Shown here one piece after another: positions 15,077 to 23,014 of a stretch of 45,000 nucleotides of DNA (position 1 is its first letter; each line of letters begins with the position of its first letter). The DNA lies in assembly GCA_020632475.1 (NCBI GenBank), contig JACKFM010000002.1:1-45000 (forward strand), written 5' to 3'. Origin of the DNA: Candidatus Omnitrophota bacterium (GTDB lineage: Bacteria; Omnitrophota; Omnitrophia; Omnitrophales; Aquincolibacteriaceae). Under the pieces are notes generated by a model that saw nothing but the letters and a program-made list of their open reading frames with translations, ran no database searches and had not been told where the DNA came from. The translations under genes were made by a program, and so were the position numbers.

Positions 15077-16093
15077 ATGGAACCGAAACCCTGGTATAAA
15101 CTCAACGAAAATGAACTTCTTGAAAAACGGATTTCCGAACTTCCCCTGACAATTGAACATACGGGTATCGAAACATTGATCAAGCGTCTATACGGAGAAT
15201 TGCTGGAACGCGGACTCATCTTTGCCCCCCCCTGTTTTTTGGCCGAAGAATGGTTTTGCCCGGTAGGCGTTCCGGCAATCGGCGTTCCGTTCTATCTCGC
15301 ACATTCACGGCTGCGGAACATTGAGCAAAAATTTATCCTCGAAGTCGAGGGCGGTGCTAAAAAAGAATTCATGAAACTTATCCGGCACGAAGCCGGTCAT
15401 GCTTATTCATACGCTTATAATCTTTATAAGAAAAAAGAATGGCAGCGCCTCTTTGGCCTGGCCTCTGAAGAATATCCGGATACCTACCGGCCCCGCCCTT
15501 ACAGCCGCTCGTATGTCGTGCATCTGGATAACTGGTATGCCCAAAGTCATCCGGATGAAGATTTTGCCGAAACCTTTGCCATTTGGCTGACACCGAACCT
15601 GAACTGGCGCAAACGTTTTAAAGGCTGGAAGGCTTTGGAGAAGCTTGAATACGTCGATAAGATCATGCGCCAAATTGCGGGTAAACCCGCAGTCGTGCAG
15701 TCTCCGGCAAAACTAGCTTCCTACAGCGGATTGAATAAGAAATTGAAAACCTACTTAAAATTTAAAAGCAAACTCTATGAAGAATGCTATCCTGATTTTT
15801 ATGACAAGGATCTCAAAAATCTTTTCACGGATGCGGATGAGGAAAAATCGGGCACAAAGGCCGCTTCTTATCTGAAGGGAAACCGGCTCAAAATTATCCG
15901 GGCCTGCTCTTTTTGGACTAAAGAAAAAAAAATCACAATCGATCAATTAGTAAAGCGGTTAATCGACCGCTGCAGTGAATTGAACCTGTATGTCAAAAAA
16001 GAATGCCCGGATTTGGACTTGCAAATCGCAGCTTATATTTCGACACTGGTCAGTCACTATCTTTTTACCGGAAAATTCAAACGTTCAAAATAA
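15077..16093 (+). CDS. Putative zinc metallopeptidase (HEAGH motif)
   Basis: This 338-aa protein contains a zinc-protease-like motif, LIRHEAGHAYSYAY, near residue 100 and a downstream acidic motif HPDEDFAETFAIWL near 163, which could supply the third zinc ligand. It resembles the uncharacterised putative zinc-binding metallopeptidase families found in many environmental bacteria. There is no signal peptide, so it is likely cytosolic. A TTG nine bases upstream could be read as a start, but the ATG at 15077 is preferred because a TATAAT box ends 8 bases before it. The gene is followed after 15 bp by an ATP-grasp ligase, so the two are probably co-expressed and act on a shared peptide-like substrate. 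Confidence 0.7.
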   Translation: MEPKPWYKLNENELLEKRISELPLTIEHTGIETLIKRLYGELLERGLIFAPPCFLAEEWFCPVGVPAIGVPFYLAHSRLRNIEQKFILEVEGGAKKEFMKLIRHEAGHAYSYAYNLYKKKEWQRLFGLASEEYPDTYRPRPYSRSYVVHLDNWYAQSHPDEDFAETFAIWLTPNLNWRKRFKGWKALEKLEYVDKIMRQIAGKPAVVQSPAKLASYSGLNKKLKTYLKFKSKLYEECYPDFYDKDLKNLFTDADEEKSGTKAASYLKGNRLKIIRACSFWTKEKKITIDQLVKRLIDRCSELNLYVKKECPDLDLQIAAYISTLVSHYLFTGKFKRSK

Positions 16094-16108
16094 CCCTGAT
16101 TCTAATCT

Positions 16109-17122
16109 ATGAAAAAAGCACCCCGAGTTCTGATTGCATTTGATACGACAGGCCCTTCGGCCCCGGATCAGGATTTTTCAGAAGAATTCAAAACCAAAGA
16201 CTGGCAGACCGAGGCCAACGTCGTCAATGCGCTTAAACAACTTGAATATCCCTATGACCTTGTCGGAATCTACGATGATATTGAGCTGTTGATTCAAAAA
16301 ATTAAGCTCTTTAAGCCGGACATCATTTTTAATCTGGTCGAACATTTTAAGGGAAGCGCTCAGCACGAGAGGGATATTACCGCCTTTTTAAAATTACAGG
16401 GCATTCCTTTTACGGGGTGCGGGCCTACGGGCATCACACTCTGCAAAGACAAAGGGCTGTCCAAACAAATTCTCGGGTATCACCGCATCCGTGTACCGCA
16501 ATTTGTCATTCTTCCCTATAAAAAACGCATTCACAGGCCGAAACGGTTAAAATTTCCGGTCTTTATTAAGCCGCTAAGCGAAGAGGCCTCTTGCGGAATA
16601 TCACAGTCTTCCTTTGTTGAAAATGACGTCCAGTTTCGCGAACGGGTGGAGTTTATTCATAACAACCTGCAGGTCGATGTCATCGCCGAAGAATATATTG
16701 AAGGCCGTGAGCTTTATGTCAGCATTATCGGCAATAAGCGCTTGCAGGTCCTGCCCATACGTGAACTGAAGTTCCTGCAGGTGCCTGAAGACGAGCCGAA
16801 GATTGCTACCTACAAGGCCAAGTGGGATGATGAGTATAGAAAAAAATGGGGCATTCGCAACCAGTTTGCAGGATCATTACCGAACGGTTCAGCCAAGAAA
16901 ATCGAAAAGGTCAGCAAAAAGATCTATCAACTGCTTTCGATTCGTGGCTATGCGCGGCTGGATTTGAGGCTGAATTCACAGGGCGAGCTTTATTTTATTG
17001 AAGCCAATCCGAACCCGATGCTGGCCGCCGAAGAAGATTTTGCCCAATCAGCCGAAAAAGCCGGGCTGGATTACCCCGCCCTGATTCAGAAAATCATCAG
17101 TCTCGCTGATCCCCTCGCCTAA
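16109..17122 (+). CDS. ATP-grasp ligase, D-Ala-D-Ala ligase-like
   Basis: This 337-aa protein has the ATP-grasp fold in the D-alanine-D-alanine ligase arrangement. The N-terminal domain contains FNLVEHFKG and CGPTGITLCKDKGLSK (near 110-125). The central lid includes PVFIKPLSEEASCGIS, the EEYIEGRELYVSII hinge follows, and a magnesium site is FIEANPNPML near 310. ATP-grasp enzymes form amide bonds through an acyl phosphate. Family members close to this one are usually uncharacterised peptide or amino-acid ligases and not true Ddl. Its partner is a HEAGH metallopeptidase 15 bp upstream. The start lacks a Shine-Dalgarno. The gene ends 11 bp from a convergent polysaccharide operon. Confidence 0.82.
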   Translation: MKKAPRVLIAFDTTGPSAPDQDFSEEFKTKDWQTEANVVNALKQLEYPYDLVGIYDDIELLIQKIKLFKPDIIFNLVEHFKGSAQHERDITAFLKLQGIPFTGCGPTGITLCKDKGLSKQILGYHRIRVPQFVILPYKKRIHRPKRLKFPVFIKPLSEEASCGISQSSFVENDVQFRERVEFIHNNLQVDVIAEEYIEGRELYVSIIGNKRLQVLPIRELKFLQVPEDEPKIATYKAKWDDEYRKKWGIRNQFAGSLPNGSAKKIEKVSKKIYQLLSIRGYARLDLRLNSQGELYFIEANPNPMLAAEEDFAQSAEKAGLDYPALIQKIISLADPLA

Positions 17123-17133
17123 TCCCGGAATCC

Positions 17134-18360
17134 CTATTGTGTCAGCCTATTAAAAATTCGCTCGCAACATTTTCCGTCACGGAACTGAAAAACCTTTTCG
17201 ACTTCTTCCTTACGCCGGGCAGAATATTCATCCCGCCCTTGAATCAGCATGTGGTCAATCTCTTCGATCAGTTCTTTTTGAGTCCGGCATTTGGGTCCCG
17301 GGGTTCTTTCAAAATATCCGTCGACGAGTATCCGGTCCCGTGCAACATAGCGCTCGTAATCATAAGGAAAAAAGATCACCGGGCGATCCCAAAAAAGATA
17401 CTCGTAAAAGATCGATGAATAATCGGTAATCAGCAAATCCGCTTCTTTTAAAAGCGGCAGCACATCCAATCCCGGATGATCCATAAGGATATTTGAAAGG
17501 TTTTCACCGTCGCGGCTATGCTGCACATAGGGATGACAATTGATACAAAAGAACAGATTGTTTCGTTTCAAAAATTCATTTAACTCGTCAAATTGAAGAG
17601 CTCCGTCGCTCAGCGATGAGAGCGTCGTATTGTCACGGAATGTCGGCGCATACATGATGATGCGCATGCCTTGGCGCTTAAGTCCGCGTATCCGTGTGAT
17701 CAGTTCAAGATCAGTTTGCAAATTCAGTTTTTCGGGAGCGATTTGTCCGCCAAAGAAAAAGTCCAGCTGCGGACATCCTAACGCGTAAACCTTTTGTGTT
17801 CTGAACATTTTTTGATAATCAGAAATAAACCGTTCGTGATTAATCACGACCATGGAATAATCCGGAAAACGTCCTAAAAGAAAATCAGAAATGCGTTCAA
17901 GCAAGGCAGAGCGCCTTTGCATTTCATTGGCATTTTCCCACTCCCCCTGTTTCATGGGACTGGCACCATGCCATAATTGGATCTTTTCGGCAAAAAAACA
18001 AAAATGATATCCCCGGTTTTGAACCCACTCATGGCCGTCAACAACGATCATCTTGGCCCGCAGCTGTTTCCAGACTGCGCGCCAGGACCGGCAGAACAAC
18101 ACAGGCAGTCCGGCTTTTTTTAAATCGGCGGCCACCGAACCCAACCCGGTCAAAAAATAAACTTCAACATCCGCCTTATGGTGTTCGGTGATATAAAGAT
18201 ATAAATACTTGGCATTACCGCTAAAAGAGCCTTTGTCGCGGCCGATAACAATGACCCGGTTTTTCTTTTTGGGAATTAAAAAATTCAGCGGAATAATCAG
18301 TCCCCAGCCAATAAATCCTTTCACTAAGATTGATAAGATCCGTCTGAATGTCGTCAGCAT
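17134..18360 (-). CDS. CDP-glycerol glycerophosphotransferase-like (TagB/TagF family)
   Basis: This 408-aa protein matches the TagB/TagF family, which transfers glycerol-phosphate from CDP-glycerol to a growing polymer. An N-terminal amphipathic or membrane segment (IGWGLIIPLNFLI) is followed by KIQLWHGASPMKQGEWEN, MYAPTFRDN, LLKEADLLITDYSSIFYEYLFWDRPVIFFPYD and DRILVDGYFE. These are the substrate-binding and catalytic blocks of the family. In Gram-negatives such enzymes appear in capsule, O-antigen or LPS decoration. It is the last gene of a five-gene minus-strand operon with two other transferases and a methyltransferase. The donor could also be a related polyol-phosphate nucleotide. Confidence 0.85.
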   Translation of the reverse strand: MLTTFRRILSILVKGFIGWGLIIPLNFLIPKKKNRVIVIGRDKGSFSGNAKYLYLYITEHHKADVEVYFLTGLGSVAADLKKAGLPVLFCRSWRAVWKQLRAKMIVVDGHEWVQNRGYHFCFFAEKIQLWHGASPMKQGEWENANEMQRRSALLERISDFLLGRFPDYSMVVINHERFISDYQKMFRTQKVYALGCPQLDFFFGGQIAPEKLNLQTDLELITRIRGLKRQGMRIIMYAPTFRDNTTLSSLSDGALQFDELNEFLKRNNLFFCINCHPYVQHSRDGENLSNILMDHPGLDVLPLLKEADLLITDYSSIFYEYLFWDRPVIFFPYDYERYVARDRILVDGYFERTPGPKCRTQKELIEEIDHMLIQGRDEYSARRKEEVEKVFQFRDGKCCERIFNRLTQ

Positions 18361-18399
18361 AAATAATTTTTACCCATCTCCTTTATCACGGCATCTCTG

Positions 18400-19293
18400 T
18401 TAAATCTTTGAAGCAAAGGGCCTAAAAACCAGCCTGCGCCGGTAATCCACATATGGAATCTTCCAGGGACTACCCTGAAAATAAATAAAATCATCAAATA
18501 AAGCACAACTGATGCCGTACCCGGCTTCAAGAACATTCCGGCTCAAAACCGCTTCGCTTTGTTCGACCCGTTCATTTTTAGACGGATTTTTCAATTCGGC
18601 TCCGGGCAGTTGTTTCTCAAAAATATTTTTTAGAATTTCCATGCGGCTGTAAAAGAAATAGGCTTGAACATGCGGCATAAAGGTCAGGCCGGGCAAGTCT
18701 TCAATATGTGAACCCAGATGCGAATTCATGCTCGCACCGCATAATCCCGTTTTGTGATTCCGGTTGAAAAGATGGTGATATTTCAACAGCCACCCATCCT
18801 CGCAAGGACCGCCTGCGCTGGAGTTGATAAAGGCCATTTCGCCGCTGTAGTTTTGATGCAGATAATATTGATACCCGACGTTATAGGCTCCGAAATCCAT
18901 GCCCGTATTATCATGAAAAAGCACTTCACGGATAAAAGGATATTTCTCTTTAAGCGGCGGATAAATTGATTTTTCCGCCGGTGACGTCGCATTAATCACA
19001 AGCAGCACTTCAAAAGGAACACCGGCACGGTAACGTGCCATATGGTCCAAAAGCCGGCCCAAGCCACAGGCAATGGTATTTGATCCCAGCTTTTTGAAGC
19101 GGTATAGAGGATAGGCATCGTAATCCACCATAACGATGGGAACAGTTTGAATCGCCTGCGTTTCATTTTGCGAGGGGTAATGAAAACGGCTTCGCCTTTG
19201 GATACGAAGCCTGACGCCCAATGGGAGCTCTCTTAAAAACCAACCGGCCACGATTATTTTTTTTCTTATCCGTTGGTATAGGGATCTTAGCAT
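18400..19293 (-). CDS. Glycosyltransferase-like protein (GT-A type, tentative)
   Basis: This 297-aa protein is not a clear match to a named family. It has PIVMVDYDAYP near residue 52, a LLVINAT strand near 98 and NTGMDFGAYNVGYQYYL near 128, followed by FINSSAGGPCEDGW, an arrangement reminiscent of the nucleotide-sugar site of GT-A or rhamnan-synthesis proteins. The N-terminus is basic (KKIIVAGWFLRELP). It lies 2 bp after the methyltransferase gene and 39 bp before the CDP-glycerol transferase, which supports a role in building or modifying a surface polymer. Glycosyltransferase identity rests mainly on this context and is tentative. Confidence 0.55.
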   Translation of the reverse strand: MLRSLYQRIRKKIIVAGWFLRELPLGVRLRIQRRSRFHYPSQNETQAIQTVPIVMVDYDAYPLYRFKKLGSNTIACGLGRLLDHMARYRAGVPFEVLLVINATSPAEKSIYPPLKEKYPFIREVLFHDNTGMDFGAYNVGYQYYLHQNYSGEMAFINSSAGGPCEDGWLLKYHHLFNRNHKTGLCGASMNSHLGSHIEDLPGLTFMPHVQAYFFYSRMEILKNIFEKQLPGAELKNPSKNERVEQSEAVLSRNVLEAGYGISCALFDDFIYFQGSPWKIPYVDYRRRLVFRPFASKI

Positions 19294-19295
19294 TT

Positions 19296-20045
19296 TCAGA
19301 CTTTCTTTTTCAGCACCGTAATGTTGGATAAATAAATCGGGCCGTCCAATTTGAAAAAATTTTGAATTTTTCCAGTGACTAAAAGATTAAAAATCATCCG
19401 ATAGATCACTCTGATCGCTTTGGCAAAAATGCGGTTAACGAAATTCGGGGCTGCTGCTTGCGGCTGCCCCATCCCCATCACCGTTCCGATCACATCCCAC
19501 ATCGTTCCGGCCTTGATTTCATCCACCGGTTCAAATCCGTATTTCTGTGCAAAATGCTTAATCGCATAAAGTGTGGGTCTCCAAAAATCATACGGGGCTT
19601 CATGGATTTGATAGACAAAGGGACAGGTCATCAGAAGTTTACCGCCTGGAACTAAAAGCCGGTTCAAATTCTTAAAGGCTTTATCCCACTCGGCAACATG
19701 CTCCATAACTTCGGTGCATAAAATCAGATGATAAGGTTCGGCATGACAGAGTTCCGGGGGTAATTCACGGTCAATGGCACAAATATACTCGACCGTCTTT
19801 GGGTCAAATGGATTTGCATCAAGACCGTGATAGAGAACGCCGTTTTGTTCAACCCGCTCACGAAAAGGTTGTCCGCCGCACCCGATATCAAGCACACGCC
19901 CATCCAGGGGAATTTCAAGGAGGCATTTTGACAAACGGCCCTCAATCTCCCGTTTCAGCAATGGAACAATAAACTGCTCTTGCGCAAGCTTGGGCTCATA
20001 AAATGTCCTTTCGCGAGTCATGGGTCTTTCCCAGGATTGATTCAT
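19296..20045 (-). CDS. SAM-dependent methyltransferase (class I)
   Basis: This 249-aa protein is a class I methyltransferase. The SAM motif VLDIGCGGQPF lies near residue 52, with an acidic LDANPFD after strand 2 and the ICTEVMEHVAEWDKAF and NRLLVPGGKLLMTCPF segments that follow. The C-terminal part includes hydrophobic stretches. I start it at the ATG at 20045-20043, which overlaps the GT4 stop (TGATG) and has AAGGGG upstream; a longer ATG reading at 20078 overlaps the GT4 gene by 34 bp and lacks a ribosome site. Its position in a polysaccharide operon suggests methylation of a sugar or polymer end, but the substrate is not shown. Confidence 0.85.
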   Translation of the reverse strand: MNQSWERPMTRERTFYEPKLAQEQFIVPLLKREIEGRLSKCLLEIPLDGRVLDIGCGGQPFRERVEQNGVLYHGLDANPFDPKTVEYICAIDRELPPELCHAEPYHLILCTEVMEHVAEWDKAFKNLNRLLVPGGKLLMTCPFVYQIHEAPYDFWRPTLYAIKHFAQKYGFEPVDEIKAGTMWDVIGTVMGMGQPQAAAPNFVNRIFAKAIRVIYRMIFNLLVTGKIQNFFKLDGPIYLSNITVLKKKV

Positions 20046-21232
20046 CAGACGTTCCCCTTCATATTCTCCTGCGTCCACTTTAATATCTTTTCATAAATCA
20101 TAGGAATCTGATGATCCAACAGGTAACCGCTGCGTACTTTTTCGGCCGCACGAATACCGCAAGCGTTTCGTTTCACATCATCGGCAAGCAAATCACTCAC
20201 ATGCCCGGCCATGGCCTTGACATCCAAATGAGACACCACGGCACCGCTGTCATCTTCAACAAACTCAGACATTCCGCCGGAATCTTTAAAACATAAAATC
20301 GGTTTTTTAAGCAAGGCCGCTTCCAAACAAACAACCGGGAAGGGATCTTCACGCGACATCAACACAAAAAGATCGGCTTCGGCAAAATAAGGATAAGGAT
20401 TTTCTTTTTCACCCGCAAACCGGTATCTGGAGGCGTGGGCCCCCGCATTTAGCTGCTCATTAAGCGACATGAAATACCCTCCCTGAACATCCGGACCAAC
20501 CCATAAAAAATAAACCAGGCGGCCGGCAATCTCTCGATTCAGGTGATTTGCTAATTGGATAAATAGATCCGCTCCCTTGCGCCACTCAATCGATCCCCCG
20601 GAAACAATCACCCAAGCCTCCTGCGGAATATTGAGTTCTTGCCGTATCGAAGGATGTTTTTTCTCAAACGCCATAGAAATAATTTCATCACGTGTAAATT
20701 CGTAAAAAACATCAATTTGAGAGGCCGGTATCTTAACGTCCTGGATAAGGTAATTTTTAACTGCCCCTGATGCGGCAATATAATGGTCTGTATTGTCTTT
20801 GATTAACCCCTTATCCCGGGCGCCTTCATGCTCACTCATGACCCACGCCAACTCATGCACATGACATATCACCGGGCAATGTTTGTTCAACACCTTTTTA
20901 AACACTTCCCCGCAAACCATGGTATTCAGGTAGATAACATCATATTTTCGCATCATAAATCGTAACCGTAAAAATGTCTGATGCAGATAAAGCAGCGCTT
21001 TTGCGGTCGTCCTGATCCAAAGCCGTGGATGTGTCTTACTGCGCCGCCATAAATAATCCGGTTTAAGAACAAAAATCTTTGCTACCAGGCGGTATGGATT
21101 CAGGAGCGGGCCGTCACGGATAAGCAAAACATCCGGTTTATGACCGTTTTTAAAAAACCATTCGGTGAGATCTTTGAGGATAATCGGAGCGCCGGAACGT
21201 GTTGCATTATGCCCTACAAAGAGTATTTTCAT
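20045..21232 (-). CDS. Glycosyltransferase family 4 (GT-B)
   Basis: This 395-aa protein is a GT4-type retaining glycosyltransferase. It begins with KILFVGHNATRSGAP, a typical acceptor-side glycine-rich start, and has VIVSGGSIEWRKGADLFIQLA near 205. The C-terminal donor-binding region contains YPYFAEADLFVLMSREDPFPVVCLEAALLKKPIL, whose E(x7)E-like motif is seen in EDPFPVVCLEA. The donor sugar cannot be determined. It lies between an aldose epimerase 30 bp upstream and a methyltransferase overlapping by one base, in a polysaccharide operon. Confidence 0.88.
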   Translation of the reverse strand: MKILFVGHNATRSGAPIILKDLTEWFFKNGHKPDVLLIRDGPLLNPYRLVAKIFVLKPDYLWRRSKTHPRLWIRTTAKALLYLHQTFLRLRFMMRKYDVIYLNTMVCGEVFKKVLNKHCPVICHVHELAWVMSEHEGARDKGLIKDNTDHYIAASGAVKNYLIQDVKIPASQIDVFYEFTRDEIISMAFEKKHPSIRQELNIPQEAWVIVSGGSIEWRKGADLFIQLANHLNREIAGRLVYFLWVGPDVQGGYFMSLNEQLNAGAHASRYRFAGEKENPYPYFAEADLFVLMSREDPFPVVCLEAALLKKPILCFKDSGGMSEFVEDDSGAVVSHLDVKAMAGHVSDLLADDVKRNACGIRAAEKVRSGYLLDHQIPMIYEKILKWTQENMKGNV

Positions 21233-21262
21233 CTAAATCCTCTACAGGGAACTGCGAGTTTC

Positions 21263-22195
21263 TTAGGCGGTGACCGTCATGGACCATTTGCCGCCGAAAG
21301 ATTCACCGGACTTTAAAACACGAATCCCCGTGTCTTTCCAGCCGCGAGTGTAGAGATTAAATCCATCGGTCACATGCGTCACCGGTTCAATGGCAAAAAA
21401 CCGCTGAGGCCCCTGATGTTCATCGTTGGGTACATAAATCACCGCATGCGTAAACACGGCATCCCACTGTAGATGCACACTGACTTTAGGATCGCTGTAA
21501 TTTAAAAAGCATTCGTTCGCACTCAAGGCGGTATAGCAATGATCCAAATTAGGAGTGCCGAGCGGCTTGGGTTTTCGTAAATCGGCGGCGCCCGTCACAG
21601 GCTGTGCGGGTCCTGTGGGGATGCACCGCTGATCGGACGGATAAACTTTTTCGGCCGGAAGGACAAGTACCGGATCCGGCGCGCCCGGCTTTAACTGACG
21701 GTTAAAGAAAGGGTGAAACCCAAAACCCGCGGGCGCATTTTTTGCTCCGGTATTGGTAATCGTCAGACTGGTGACAATTTTATTTTGAATAAGTTCTATT
21801 TTATGTTCAAAAAATAAAGGGTACGGAAAATTAAAATCTCCGCATTGTTTGGTATCCAATTCGGCTTCAAAAATATTCTCATCCGCACAGCGAACCTGCC
21901 AGGCTCTTTTGCGCACATCCCCGTGAATCGTGGTTTGATCCGGAAAATTTAACCGCAGCTGGTGTTTTTGTCCCTCAAATTCAAAAATGCCTTCGGGAAT
22001 GCGGTTGGACCAGGGCGCCATCATATAAGACCCCAACGAAGACGGCGCACTCAAGATCGTCGCGCAGTCTTCGACCGGGCTGAGAAGATCCGTCCATTGT
22101 CCGCCAAGTGCAATTTGCAGCCTGGGCCAATGGCATCCCGCCTCGGGCAGAATCGTAAGGTCAATCTGTTCGGTTTTAAGATGGTGTTTTTTCAT
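21263..22195 (-). CDS. Aldose 1-epimerase family protein
   Basis: With the ATG at 22195 the protein is 310 aa. It has the galactose-mutarotase fold: SYMMAPWSNRIPEG near 57, TTIHGDVRKRAW near 85, and NAPAGFGFHPFFNRQ near 150 with the active-site histidine. A glutamate of the IEPVTHV segment near 275 is the likely base. Epimerases interconvert alpha and beta anomers. A TTG at 22216 gives a longer reading whose first seven codons come from the palindromic repeat, so I reject it. The repeat ends only a few bases before the ATG, replacing any ribosome site. It is the first gene of the polysaccharide operon. Confidence 0.85.
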   Translation of the reverse strand: MKKHHLKTEQIDLTILPEAGCHWPRLQIALGGQWTDLLSPVEDCATILSAPSSLGSYMMAPWSNRIPEGIFEFEGQKHQLRLNFPDQTTIHGDVRKRAWQVRCADENIFEAELDTKQCGDFNFPYPLFFEHKIELIQNKIVTSLTITNTGAKNAPAGFGFHPFFNRQLKPGAPDPVLVLPAEKVYPSDQRCIPTGPAQPVTGAADLRKPKPLGTPNLDHCYTALSANECFLNYSDPKVSVHLQWDAVFTHAVIYVPNDEHQGPQRFFAIEPVTHVTDGFNLYTRGWKDTGIRVLKSGESFGGKWSMTVTA

Positions 22196-22198
22196 AGT

Positions 22199-22357
22199 GC
22201 TAGTACTGCGCGACAATTAATTTTATGGGTTCGCAGTACTGTACCGTCTACCAATAAAATCAAATGTCAGACGGTACTAGTGCTCCGTCAATGCCGACGG
22301 CATTGTTACGGACACTTGTGCCGCGAACCCGTCTTTTGATCGTTGACGCGGTACTAG
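22199..22357. repeat. Cluster of four CTAG-linked palindromic units (REPIN-like, copy 2)
   Basis: Four hairpins of about 40 bp lie head to tail: A (GTACTGCG/CGCAGTAC), B (TACCGTCT/AGACGGTA), C (CCGTCAATGCC/GGCATTGTTACGG) and D (GTGCCGCG/CGCGGTAC). CTAG occurs at 22200, 22277 and 22354. A+B match 7289-7371 in reverse complement at 82 of 83 positions. A (inverted), B and D align over 40 bp with similar loops (ACCNATAAAAT type) while their stems differ by paired changes. C has a different loop. Confidence 0.85.
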
Positions 22358-22495
22358 GTATGCACGATGATAGCAGGCACTCTTCATTTCGTCTATACCA
22401 CAAGGTATCCAAATGTCGGCGCCGCGGTGCATACTCCGCATATGTGTTCCAAACTGTTTTAACATTTTCTTAAAATACTTTTTTGAGTTTTTCAT
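22277..22495 (-). CDS. Small uncharacterised protein with repeat-derived C-terminus
   Basis: This predicted 72-aa protein starts at the ATG at 22495, which has AAAGGAG at a good distance. The first 48 residues (KNSKKYFKKMLKQFG at the start, basic and helical, then RGADIWIPCGIDEM) look like ordinary coding sequence. The last 24 residues and the TAG stop are encoded by hairpin units C and D of the palindromic repeat cluster, so the original C-terminus was probably replaced by repeat insertion. It is 45 bp behind another small gene in the same direction. No homologue is recognised; an intact protein of about 50-60 aa may be ancestral. Confidence 0.55.
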   Translation of the reverse strand: MKNSKKYFKKMLKQFGTHMRSMHRGADIWIPCGIDEMKSACYHRAYLVPRQRSKDGFAAQVSVTMPSALTEH

Positions 22496-22540
22496 TGTTT
22501 TCTCCTTTATCCATTTATATTTGCTGTACGCCTCAGGCAA

Positions 22541-22750
22541 TTACAGCGGTCTTTGAGGCACTTCCAGAATGTTTTGGATCTCAAGGACATTGGCGCCAAG
22601 TTCTCGCGCCGCTTCGATGATTTCCGCGCATTCTTCGTACCGTTCTTCAAGCAAAGCTTCTCTCAAGTAAAAAAGAGCCGAAAATCTCAAAGGGTCTCTG
22701 ATTACTCTCGAGTTTCTTTGCGGTCTGAAAGAATTTCTGATCGCTTCCAT
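22541..22750 (-). CDS. Small uncharacterised helical protein
   Basis: This 69-aa protein begins at the ATG at 22750, which has an unusually strong Shine-Dalgarno, GAGGAGGTGAT, five bases upstream. The sequence is rich in charged helices (LREALLEERYEECAEIIEAARELGA near 28-52) and ends in NILEVPQRPL. It has no signal peptide or cysteine motif beyond one Cys. I do not recognise a family. The next gene, 45 bp downstream, is another small protein, so the pair form a unit. The IS1111-type element ends right at the Shine-Dalgarno, so any native promoter has been separated from the genes by the insertion. Confidence 0.6.
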   Translation of the reverse strand: MEAIRNSFRPQRNSRVIRDPLRFSALFYLREALLEERYEECAEIIEAARELGANVLEIQNILEVPQRPL

Positions 22751-22766
22751 TTTTATCACCTCCTCA

Positions 22767-22778
22767 TATGGATGACTG
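22767..22778 (+). repeat. Subterminal inverted repeat of the IS (distal end)
   Basis: TATGGATGACTG is the exact reverse complement of the sequence at 24220-24231 on the other side of the transposase gene. A chance match of 12 bases within these short flanks is unlikely. Confidence 0.75.
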
Positions 22779-23014
22779 GAAGTCAAGCCGGGAATTAGGA
22801 ATTAAAACCAATGAGCTCTCAAGAACCTTAACCTCATATTCGCGTGCTGGTTAACGCATTAAGCCTGATTCAAAGCGAGACCTACCACAATCTTCTAACA
22901 GCAACTTTTCCACTATGGAGGTGCCGTGGACTGTCTCCGCTAAAGAGCTTTTTATTTTTCCTTCTTCCCTGACTTGATCCTCCCAATCACCTTTGATTTT
23001 TTACTTCTTCTTTC
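22779..23014 (-). ncRNA. Candidate IS1111-type guide RNA (bridge/seek RNA) region
   Basis: This 236-bp non-coding segment lies downstream of the transposase stop and inside the inverted repeat. In the IS1111 group the guide RNA that specifies target and donor is encoded in this position. Small hairpins can be drawn (for example CCAC/GTGG around 22912-22930, and GCGT/ACGC near 22840-22855), and a GGTTAACC-like patch is present. An ACTATGGAGGT motif here resembles CTTAATGGAGGT upstream of the gene. The RNA boundaries are not determinable by eye. Confidence 0.4.

Noticed and set aside
22196..22216. TTG start at 22216 for the aldose epimerase
   Set aside because: The extra codons lie in the palindromic repeat and no ribosome site precedes them. 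The ATG at 22195 fits the family N-terminus.
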